The notes under the pieces: generated by a model
Database searches by the model: none
Told to the model about the DNA's origin: nothing
Seen by the model: only the letters and a program-made list of their open reading frames with translations
In this document: positions 46,343-57,600 of the stretch, piece by piece
Numbering within the stretch: the stretch's first letter is position 1
Layout: every line of letters begins with the position of its first letter
Assembly (NCBI RefSeq): GCF_040712315.1
Contig: NC_134015.1
Coordinates: 9,506,945-9,570,944 of the forward strand
From: Castanea sativa
Taxonomy: Eukaryota > Streptophyta > Magnoliopsida > Fagales > Fagaceae
Direction: 5' to 3'
Length of the DNA stretch: 64,000 nt
Program-made: the position numbers and the translations under genes

Positions 46343-47668
46343 TCACCATCCCTGACCAAGCCCATATGCATCCGTATAACCAGCCCCATGAACATGAGCA
46401 TGATCATCATGATGTTCATGGCCACCATGACCATGATGATGGTGATGGTGATGATCACTGTTTTTTGCTTCATCTAACATCTTTTGAATATGCTCTGGGA
46501 TAGGCTCTTCCTCAACTTTTCTCACAGATTTGGGTAATGACGATACAAACCGAACAATATTCTCAGATAGTTCATCAGCTGCATCCTCCTGATTTTACCA
46601 AAACAATGAGCTTATTAGTATTTTGAAAGCAACAAAACATTACAATCACTACACCACCAAGCCATTTGAATTAAGTAATTGAGTGAACCATGCACCATAT
46701 AGTGTAAATATATAGTAACCATCTTTGGAAAAATGAGTGTAAGTCAAAGTCCTAAAACAAATTAAAAGGCCATGTCAGTGCACAAGGCTCCAACTAAGGC
46801 AACCTTACCCCCAATTCAAAGTACTGCAACAAATGATGGGTTTTATTTTCTTTCTTTCTCTTTTTTTTTGGGGAGGGGAAGAGGAGAATTCTATTTCTAT
46901 ATCCTTTCTTATATACTCGATGGAAATTCAGTATATGTAATCATTAAACAACGAGCAATCATTTCCAACTAGGAACTTTAATTGACTGATTCTATCTATA
47001 AATTGTACAAGCTTTATTCAGGCAGATTTCCAAACATCTTTCTCTTTTCGACAATGGCCCCTAAATTAAATAATTCTAATACCAGAAGCATGTCTACAGC
47101 ATCCTGAATCATTAATTCTGATTCGCATACGTACTCAGAGGATTGTATTTTTGTGAAGGCTCTGCCTTAGGTCCATCAAATGAGAGAGAACAGAAACTTG
47201 TAGAGGGAATAAATGTCTTGATTCATGGCTACAATGAAGGCAGCACGAGTCTTGAATATGACAAGGAAAGCACAACTAAAGTGTATTAATATTAGTTTTA
47301 TATAAATTCAACTCCATCAAGAACTCCACCAAAGACAAAAGTCAAATTGGGAAAATAATATTCAGAGTAGAGTTCTTTTTTTCCCCCAAAGCCTACATTA
47401 TCTAGCAAGCTCTATGCATATGACTTCCAATAGATTGTAATACATGTCACAAACTTGAAGCTTGTAACAGCCATGGTAATCCAAGGCTTCTTTTATTGCT
47501 GGAAACATGCATCTCTTCATGCTGTCCTAAATTTTGCACACAGCCAATTGTGTGCCTATGGGAAAGGAGGAGAGAGTTGCAGTAGGTTGTTAGCCAGCAT
47601 AAAACTGAGTCAATTCTCATGAATGGCTCAAGAAACTGAGATGTACCCATTTTTTAATGGGGGTGGAG

Positions 47669-47710
<42 letters not shown>

Positions 47711-49803
47711 TAAACAGACAAAAGTCTATTTGAGTTAACATCTCTTTTTCGTTTTTGAACAGCAAACATTTTATTAAATTGTAAAAAGTTAAGGCTAAAT
47801 CTATCTTCCTTGCAGCTTGTACTTGTACTTTCTAAGCCTGTGTCTCTTCCAAACTATCTCAAGTTTTCAATATTTTATGAAGGCATGGAAACAACATAGT
47901 GATTTAGGCACACCATCTAAAATGCAAGCCAAGGCACGGCCAAGCCCTTGTGCCAAGCCATGGCCACCCGCTTTCCTGACATGGCCTTGGCTTGCACCAT
48001 CTGTCAACACTTATTATTTTTGTTTTCGGCTAGCGGCATCCAGAAACTGGAACTAAACTATTCTACACTTAAACATATATGTTTTATCTTTCCTTTGATG
48101 AGTTATATGTAAATATTTGAAGAAAGCTATACATATAGTATCAAATTCTAACAACAGACTTCTTGCAAGGTAAAATAGTAGTCACCAGCTCATTCATTGA
48201 CTGTAGAGTACACCACTGATAAGTGATAAGGTGTGTACAAATACTTCACAACCTTGAACCTACTTCATATGGTCTACCATCTACATGTTATTGCAGGCAT
48301 TGTCTGCATCTGATTCTAGATGAGCGACACTTCAAAGTTAGCCATTCTCATTAATCAAACAGACTCTAGTCAAAAGAAAAAATTTCAGGTTTATTGTAAG
48401 TAGTTGAATAACTATAGCTTGAAATCAATATATAGTCACAATTCTCCACTTGATGTGCTAGATATTCATATTGCTTAACTAAACTCAATATCATTTCAAA
48501 AAATTGATCAAATCAATTCTTCTGAAATTTGAAACCGAAGCAAATGCAACCAGGATTCTGAAACCACTGCTCTCAATCACACACAACAAAACAACCATAA
48601 CAAGATTCTTACCTGAGCCCACCGCCCACCAGAATGCGTGACAAAAGCTGCCTGGGGAAGTGCATCAGCAACACGACGTCCCTCTTCACTCCATTCCTTG
48701 GACCAACCACCAGACCAGAGCACTTGCATTGGCATATCTTTTAAACCCTCAGAACCACCCCACTCAGCAATATCAAAGCTAAAATTCATCTTCTTCCCCG
48801 TTCCCACAACTGCTCTCCTGCCATCCCTTCCCCTCAAAAGAATTCTATTGGCCTCCACATCCGAAGCTCCAATCCCCTTCGAACAACACATCTTAATCAA
48901 ACTTCTATATACAAATGAAACCCCCAACATGACTTCTCTAAGCACTGGGAATTCCAAAACACACAAAGGCAACGCCCCTACCCCTCTAGAATTAGTATCA
49001 ACAAGTGTCACACTCCTCACCAAGCTTGGATTCTCCAGAACCCAATTTGATCCCAACCCCAAACCCGAATCGTGCAAAACCAAATGCACAGGAGCCAACC
49101 CCATTGTCTGCACCACTTGCCCCAACACCCTCCCCATCTCCACAGGACCCAATTCAATTGGCCTAACAACCTTCCTCTTCGAAACCCGGTTCCCAATCTC
49201 CTCATAAGGAATCTGACCAGTCTCAATCATCCTATCAAACGCAAAAAACAGACCCTTTTCTTGAATTTCATCATACACATCCATAAACCTCCCTAAAATC
49301 CCATTCCCTCCCTCAACAACCTCTTCCACAGACTTATCCGAAAACCCATTTCCTGGGAAATCAATAGCAACAACATGAACCCCTTTTGAGCCCAAAATCC
49401 TAATAACTTCACGAAATGAGTAAGAACTAAGACCCAAACCATGAACTAAAACAACATTTTCAGACGCTACAGGACCATGTTCAACAGTGAATACCTCAAT
49501 AGGTGCTTGGTATGGACTCGTTTGGACCTTAACAATGCGACCTTTAGAGTAATGCTGACGAAGATCACTGGGTAGACTCAAAAACCAAGACTTGGCGTCT
49601 TGATGAGGGGTTAGATAAGAGACTGAGATAAAGAAGAAGGTTGCGAGCGAGACAAAGAGAGTGAAGTAAAACCAAAAAGTGAAGGGGTTAGTGGCAGCTG
49701 GAGGTGAAATGGGTTTGTGGGGTTTGGGTTTTTGGGTTTGGGAGTTTGATTTTTTGGGGGATTTGGGTTGTTGTTGCTCTTGCTCTTCGGTTATGATCGC
49801 CAT
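46343..49803 (-). CDS. AXR4: AUXIN RESISTANT 4 (AXR4), ER accessory protein for AUX1 trafficking
   Basis: In Arabidopsis AXR4 is an ER membrane protein needed to deliver the auxin importer AUX1 to the plasma membrane. Here exon 1 is 49803-48613 and exon 2 is 46588-46343, joined in frame across a 2024-base GT-AG intron, giving 478 residues (the Arabidopsis protein is of similar length). Seen: a hydrophilic Pro/Lys/Gln-rich N-terminus (1-40), one membrane helix (about 41-64) and an alpha/beta-hydrolase-like domain with ENVVLVHGLGLSSYSFREV, VVAIDFPGNGFSDKS and LVLHDSGLGLGSNW. Exon 2 adds EDAADELSENIVRFVSSLPK and a striking His-rich tail (HHHHHHHGHGGHEHHDDHAH) before GAGYTDAYGLGQGW. The canonical G-x-S-x-G nucleophile elbow is not kept exactly (HDSGLG), in line with an accessory rather than clearly enzymatic role. 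The start is the first ATG of the frame. Confidence 0.95.
47671..47704. repeat. (GA)n microsatellite in the AXR4 intron
   Basis: About 16 GA units; intronic. Confidence 0.95.
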
Positions 49804-51618
49804 TGATGATGGATCTGTGAGGTTTTTGGAGCTTTGGGTTTTTATATAGAGCTACAGCAAATAGTGACTCACCGGAGTTGCTGACGTGGCCGGTGCTCTT
49901 GGTAGTGACAAAGTGAAAAACACACCCAGCTCAGTTTTTTTGCAGTGTTCGAGCTTTTTCCCAAATCGAAGAGAGGTTCAAAATGGCTACAGAGAGTCAT
50001 GAGTGGGGAATGAAATTATGTCGAGGCTTGTTACGGCTAAAATGGTCGCGTTTATAAGTATTTTTTTTTAGTAACGAGCTTTTTATTACACAACTCTTTT
50101 TCACTTTATTCAGACTAGGTAATGATTTCAAAAGCGGCTTTTGCACTTTTAAGATTCGTCATAATAATTTAAAAGACCGACTTTGTTAATGAAAAGCACC
50201 ACCATACTTTTAGTATTTCAATTTTCAACCAATTCTTTTTGAAGAACAAATAAAGTATTAAAAGAAATTAAATATTTGTATTTTTCAACCCGTCAAACAA
50301 TACTTTTGAGTATTTCCAACCAATTAATTTAATTTAAAGTATTAACATTCTTTTTTAAAAAAATAAAAAGAAATAATAAAATATGATTCTTTTTCAAATC
50401 TTTTTTGACTTTTGAGTTTTTCTTCTAATTAATTTAATCTTTCTAGTTTTAATAAAAAGGAAATAAAATATAATTATTTTATACACTTTATTGACAGTAA
50501 GCAAGAATAGATACACCTAAAAACATTATTTCTAAAAAAACATTCCTCTTTGAAGAACAAATAAAAAATAAAAGGAAATCAAATTTAATTCATTTAAACA
50601 CAATATAACTCTCTTTCAAATCAGTTAGACTTTTGGGTTTTTCTTTCAATTAATTTATTTTTTTTCTAATTATAATAAAGGGAAATCAAATATAATTATT
50701 TTACACACTTTATAGACAATAAGTAAGAATAGATACACCCAAAACATTTTTTTTTTCAAATTCCTTTTTGAAAGAACAAACAAAAAATGAAAGGAAATCA
50801 AATATAATCAATACACAATTTATAGAAAATAAGTAAAAATAGATAACAACTTATGCCGTTACCAATCTATTATTCAATAAAATTAAACTTAATCAATTAT
50901 GCACTTTATAAATACTAGCATGTAAACTCATGCATTAGCATTGATATGTTTAAAAATGGACACATTCTTTTAATCATAAAAGTATATATAATATGAATTG
51001 AATTATTAAAAAAAAAACATAATTGGATGAATATTAAAAATTTTGCCTAAATTTAATACTACTTATAATTATTTTTATTCTAATTTTTAACAAGATATAA
51101 AATGTGGTGAGATTTGTTGGTTTTTTATTTTTATATGTTATTAAAATTTGACTCTTAGTATTTTGGACCTATACTTTTTTAGCACAAACATTTTTTTAAA
51201 AAAACTTTAATAGATACATGGCACAAAATTAACTCATGATTGAAATCTAATTGAATTTTTTAAAATTTTTTGGCTTAAAGTATTCCGTATAGATAAGTAA
51301 AAGTAGATACCACTTAAAAACAAAATCAAAATAATAAAAAATTCAATCTAAAAAAAAATAAAACAGAAATTCTTTTTGAAGAACAAATTAAAAAAAATAA
51401 AAGAAAATAAAATATTATTATTTTACACACTTTTATAGATCATAATAAGTAAGGAAAATCTTGTCACATTTTCCATATAATCATACAAAGCAAAATTTTA
51501 AATTATTTTCCTTAAAACGACACCATTTCCTCACATTTCCAAAGTCCCATCTTCATCTTCTTCGTCCTCTCAATCGGTGACTCTTGTTGCCTTCACTCTC
51601 TCTCTCTCTCTCTAGAAA
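49804..51618. promoter_or_regulatory. Divergent promoter region of AXR4 and APP2, with degenerate repeats
   Basis: The two genes are transcribed away from each other across 1.8 kb of AT-rich DNA. It contains a diverged tandem array. A GAAGAACAAATAAA...AAAGGAAATCAAAT block occurs at about 50238, 50550, 50770 and 51372. A second block, ACACTTTATAGACAATAAG followed by TAAGAATAGATACACC, occurs at about 50480, 50700, 50815 and, weaker, 51290 and 51425. A (CT)n stretch at 51595-51612 forms the APP2 5' leader just before its start codon, a common feature of plant leaders. No CpG-rich or TATA element can be assigned firmly. Confidence 0.55.
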
Positions 51619-54600
51619 ATGGTGACCATGAGCTCACTACCATCACCGCTAACGTATTCTCACTCACACGCTCGCTGCTTTCGCTTCCTCTCATCAGTCT
51701 CACTCTCACTCCCAATTTTCCACAAATTCAAAACCAGCCCCAAACTCTTCACCAAATCACCGAACCCACAAATCCTCACTGTTCGAAACTGCGGTTCCAT
51801 CACAGCCAAGCCATCCTCCGATATCAGAAGAAAGAACGGTACCGGGTCGGAACCGGACGAGAAGCTACGGAGGCTTCGGGAGCTCTTTGTGAAGCCTGGG
51901 ATTGACATCGACGCCTATATTGTTCCCTCTCAGGACGCTCACCAGGTTGGGTTTTTTCATTGGTTTTGAGTGAATTTGTGGCTTTTGTGGTTTGAATTCA
52001 TTTGGGTTTTCTGAGTTTTGCATGTTTGCTATGGAAATTTGTGATTTTTTGGTTCAGTTTTTGGTTGAAGTTGAATTTTTCTTCAATGTTTGGTGCTTGT
52101 TTTGTGTTGTAGAGGAGTAAATGGAACTGGGTTTTGGGATATTTAGGCTGAATTATTGGTTTTTGGTTGAAGTTGGTTTTTTTTTGGGGGGGGGGGGGAT
52201 AATTGGTGCTTGTGTTGTGTTATAGAGGACAAAATGGAACTTGGTTTTGGAATCTTTAGGCTAATTTCATGGTCTTTGGTTTAAATTTTATAACTTGCTT
52301 TTGCTTAAACAGTTAAACTTGTGGTTGTTGAGTGTGTGATTTTTTTGAGCTTTTTGGTTGAGTTTTTGACTGAAGTTGAGAAAATGCTTACTGGTTTTAG
52401 AATGTTTAGGCTGAATTCTTGGGTTTTTGGTCGTAATTTTATAATTTTCTTTTTGAAATTGTGGCTTTTGGGGTCTGGGAGTTTTAAGTGATTGTGTTGA
52501 AAATTTTGAGCTTCTTGGTTCAGTTTTTGACTGAAGTTGCAAGTTTCTGGTGCTTTGTGCTGGTGTTTTAGAGGAGAAAATGCAACTGGGTTTAGAATGT
52601 TCAGGCTGAATTCTTGGGTTTTAGTTCTTCTAATTTGCTTTTGTTTGAACTGGTGTTTTTTGGGGTCTGGAATTGTGCCTTTGGTCTTTTTTTGTTTTTG
52701 CATGCAAATGGCTATATATATTAGATAAAGTAAAAAGTATTACAGAGAAGTTTAGAGGTAGTATCAGCACTCTGAAATATATATACAGACCAGCTAGTGA
52801 AATTGTTAAAAAGTTAAGTAGTACGCAAATGGTTAGTTCCCATCATATCACAAAAGTATGTAGTGATCAAAAAGGTGGGGCACGTGTCATATAAAATCTC
52901 CCTTTGCATTTCACTGCTTCCTCTATCTACTAGCCGGTCCACTACTCCATTAGCCATGCGGTAAATATGTTTTAGCAAGATTGTCCATGCTCACTGCATT
53001 AGGGACCTGCAATCAGCAATTAAATTGGTTAGTATAGGTGTATAAGTAGGAAGAAATGGAATTTAACAAAGTTACTGAGGTTTTTGTTGTTGGATGTGAG
53101 CTTGTGTGTTAGTGTTGGGCTTTTGTTTTTTGTTATGTTGAGCTTTTATGTTTGGTGTTAATCACCTTTGTTCATTTATTCTTGGATTATGAACGAATTC
53201 TGTGAATGAATGTTTCATAGTTGCAAAGCAAATTTATTTGCTAAGATAATATCTGTATTAACATCTTTATAGATTTTAAAAGTGCCATATGGCCCATATC
53301 TAAGGTTCCAATGGTTTCTAGGAAACATGATGAAAATGAAAGGAATTGCAACCAGAAAAAAAAATAAAAAAATAAAAAAACACCCTGCTATTCTTATCCA
53401 TAGAATGTAGACATCCATTGTTCTTTTCATACTCTTTGGGCACCAACTGAGTGTTAGGAATTATAGGGTTTATGTTGCTTTGCTAGTGTACTAGGGATTG
53501 TAGAATTTCTGCATTAAATGTTTCCTCCAGCAAATGTTAATTGCTTTTTTTTTTCTCCCACAGAGTGAGTTCATTGCTGAATGTTACATGAGGAGGGCCT
53601 ACATATCAGGGTTTACTGGTAGTGCTGGTACTGCTGTTATCACAAAGGATAAAGCAGCTCTTTGGACAGATGGGCGTTATTTTCTCCAGGTTTGAGAAAA
53701 GGATACTTGTTTCCTGTGCCAACTCTTCAGCTTTAGCTCTGTGCTATATGCATAGTCAAAACCTTTAGTTTCCCCTCTTTGTTCAGGCCAAATCATTATC
53801 GTATTATTGGGGAAGATTTTTTTTTTTTTAATAACTAAATTTGGAGGAGAAATATCTTTTTTGATATCCTCTACAATAAGACATATAGTATTTACTAACA
53901 AGTTTTTTCCCCTCTTTGTAATGATAGGCCGAGAAGCAGCTGAATTCGTGTTGGATTCTCATGCGGGCTGGTAATCCTGGAGTTCCTACGACTAGTGAAT
54001 GGCTTAATGATGTTTTGGCTCCTGGTGGTAGGGTTGGCATTGATCCTGTGAGCAATTCTCTGCTTCTTTATTATTTATTGTTTTTTGCTAAGCATACTCT
54101 GCTTCTTAAAATGGCCTCACCAAATTTCTTGTTCATGTTTCTCTTTACTGTGCAATCCATACTCCATCACATTAAGTGCTGATTTTGACTTCTCATATGG
54201 GCTTTCATATTAAACTTTGGATTTCACCTAGCCTTTTTATTTGTAACCATGGAGCATTTTCTAAAAAGTTCATCTTATCATGATTTATGTTTTATTTTCA
54301 TAAGTATAGGGCATTATCAAGTTGGAGATTGATTCACATCTTGTTTTACTTTGTAACTTTCCCTTTCTGTCAAAATATTTTCATTTCTTCTTTCTATATA
54401 GTTTCTTTAGTCTTTTATTTTCTCCCCATGATAGGCTTCCCTTTCTTTCTGTGGTTAGATATCTGTTGTTGCTTATTTATGCTCACTTTAGCATTCTGTC
54501 TCTGATGCCAGTGTCTTTGGTATTGTGAAGGGAGCAGTTTCTTTTTTCTTCCGATGCTGCGGAGGAATTGAAGCAGGCAATTGCAATGAGGAATCATGAG

Positions 54601-57600
54601 CTGGTGTACTTACATGATTTAAATCTAGTGGATGAAGTTTGGGGAGAATCACGGCCTAAGCCTCCTAAAAAACCAATCAGAATACATGAGCTAAAATATG
54701 CTGGTTTAGACGTAGCGTCAAAATTGTCTTCGCTGAGGTCTGAACTTGTTGATGCTGGTTCATCTGCAATTGTTATATCAGTGCTTGATGAAGTTGCTTG
54801 GCTGTTGAACTTGGTAATTTTTCTGAACAGCTTTTTAGAGTGGAGTTGCATGTAGACGTTGTTTCTCAGAATTTATTGGAAGTCTTGCTTCTTAGCTCCT
54901 CTTAAAATATAGGAAAAAGAAAAGATATATAGAGCATGGTACTTCCTTAATAGATTTTGTTTTTTTTCTTTAGGATAGGGGTAAGGGGAGGGGGGGATAC
55001 ATTGCCCCATACAAAGATGAACTTATTAGTTCGAATTAATTTTCCTGCTTATGTCTCTTAATCTTTAAATCGATACTTCGATTTTTTTTTTTTTTTTGCA
55101 GAGAGGAAGTGATGTTCCCCATTCACCTGTTATGTATGCATACTTAATTGTTGAACTTGATGGAGCAAAATTATTTATAGATAATTCTAAAGTCACGCCA
55201 GAGGTGATGGATCACTTGAAGAAAGCAGGCATAGAGTTGAGGCCATATGATTGTATTCTTTCTGAAATAGAAAGGTAAAGTTTGGAGCTCCCTCTCTTTT
55301 ATGTTTTATGTGTATGTGTATGTGCGCATGTGTGGGTGTGGGTGTGTGGCTGCTCAAGTGCAAATGGAAACTATCAATATGTGTGTGGTGCACTGCACCG
55401 GAAAGCATGGTCCTTTTTTATACTGGTGAACTGGCTTTGATTTCAATATACTATATGGTATGAGGTTCTGACTCATGGGCTGTGAAAAGAAGTGAAACTG
55501 TGATCAGTTTTATTCATACCTATAAAAAAAAGATCAGTTTTATTCATGTGTATAATGCTGAAAACACAGATAATCATTTTTTTCTGGCATAGTTACCACA
55601 ATATTTTGAGGTTAGACTGGCCTTAGGTTTAGGTTTATTGTTACATGCATACTGAGGTGAGCTCATTTCATGAGCACTGCGAGCTGTAAAATTACAACAG
55701 AGTTTCCTTCTTCAGTTTGGCAGCACAAGGGACTCACCTTTGGTTGGATACATCTTCTGTTAATGCGGCCATTGCCAACACCTATAAGTCTGCCTGTGAC
55801 AAATATATGGGGAGCCTTGGGAATAAAACCAAAGGGCAGAGTAAGATCTATGATAGCTCCAATGATCAGTCTGGTGGACCCACTGGGGTGTATGGATTAT
55901 CCCCTATTTCTCTGGCAAAGGCAGTGAAAAATCATGCAGAGCTAGAAGGGATGCGGAATTCTCATTTAAGGTAATTAATTGTTTCCCCTAAGACCTGATA
56001 TCTAAGTTGATGAATTTATGTGACCGTTTTGCCTTTTTTTTTCAATTTCAATGTCTTGAATGATAATCCTTATTAATAAGTGTTATGATAAGTTTTGTAT
56101 ATGTGGATCATAGAAATATCTAGAATGTAAGCATAGGGTTGGCATGTTTGTTTTTTGCCAAGTTATTTTAGTGGTCATTTGAAATTTTTAGAAGTAATAT
56201 GAAGGAATTAATTGTTTTTGTCATTATTTGGCTGGAGACTCATCACTAGCTCATTTCTATTTTTCTAGTGCCACAAATTATTCATTGGAAGGAACTTAGA
56301 TGAAATTTAGTTCCTGAATGCATATCACTTCATTCATTAATACATATTATTCCTATTGATTATTTCATTAACATGTCTTCTATTTCAGGTAATATCTTTC
56401 TCTCTTTCATTCTTTGTTTTTCATTGAAATTGCCAATTAGTTTTCTTTGCCAGTGTTCAGTCATCTGGGTAGATTTTAATTACTCTGGGTCAATAATCAA
56501 ATCATGTTATTCATATAGGGTTTATGAAACTGTTAATTCATAATTAATTATTTGTCATTATTCATGTAGGGTTTATTTGTCATTAGTCCATCAGATTTAC
56601 TACCCTCTAATTAAATATCCTTCATCATCTCTTGTATTTTTTTTTTATTAATACAATTCTCTAAGAGCTACTTATCAAAAAAAAAAAAAATACAATTTGC
56701 TAAGAGCCTTGTAACTCAACTGGTTAGCACCTTTTGGTGTTTCCAACGGAGACATCCATCGTTCAAATATCCTCTCCCCCAACTATTGAACTATCAAAAA
56801 AAAAATCTTTTATTAATAAAAATCACTGCACTTGTCAAAAAAAGAAAAAAAAAATTATCATCTCTTCTGTGATTGTGTGGATAGATATAGGTATCTATGG
56901 AAATTAAGAGCATAATATTTTCTCACCGTATTGGGATAGAATTTTGAAAAAGAACTTGTAAAGCAAGAGCAGGATACTAGTAGTCTAAGTAGGCTTGTGT
57001 GATGGAGCTCTTATTGGGGATCAAACTTATTATTTCTTTACTGGGGAAGCTTGAGTCTATCTTCTCAATTACATAGTTGAATTTTGCTAAGGAACTTGTG
57101 GAAGATGTGACTGATATCTTCTTTACAGGGATGCGGCTGCTCTAGCACAATTTTGGGTCTGGGTGGAAGATGAAATTTATAAGGATGTGAAATTAACAGA
57201 GGTGGAAGTTGCAGAAAAACTCCTGGACTTTCGTTCCAAGCAGGCTGGTTTCATTGATACAAGCTTTGACACAATAAGTGGTATATCAATTCCTGTAACT
57301 CTGATGACCATTTTTTTCTTCCTATTTTAAGGATTTAGATCTTATTTTACTTATCACCCAAAAAAAAAAAAAATCAAATTATACTTCTAAATGGTATAAA
57401 CTTTCTGTAATTTTGATTACCATTTCTCAATTCATAGGGAAAATATAGCCATTCTAAATGGTACATCAGCTTGGATACTAATAAATTGAACTGAAATTAT
57501 GCCCTCTATAATTCTAAAATACTTTTTTTTTTCGCTCCTATGGAAAAAGGATTTGAAAAGTATTTATCTTCATAACATGCTTGCCTGTGACTTGAAGTTT

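Noticed and set aside
48638..49296. 189-codon plus-strand frame
   Set aside because: Antisense shadow of AXR4 exon 1; its sequence shows no domain and is Pro/Thr/Leu-biased as expected from the opposite strand.
52288..52703. Lys/Gln-rich minus frames in APP2 intron 1
   Set aside because: They arise from the T/G-rich intron, which contains internally repeated TTTTTGGTTGAAGTTG words. No domain, and antisense to a well-supported gene.
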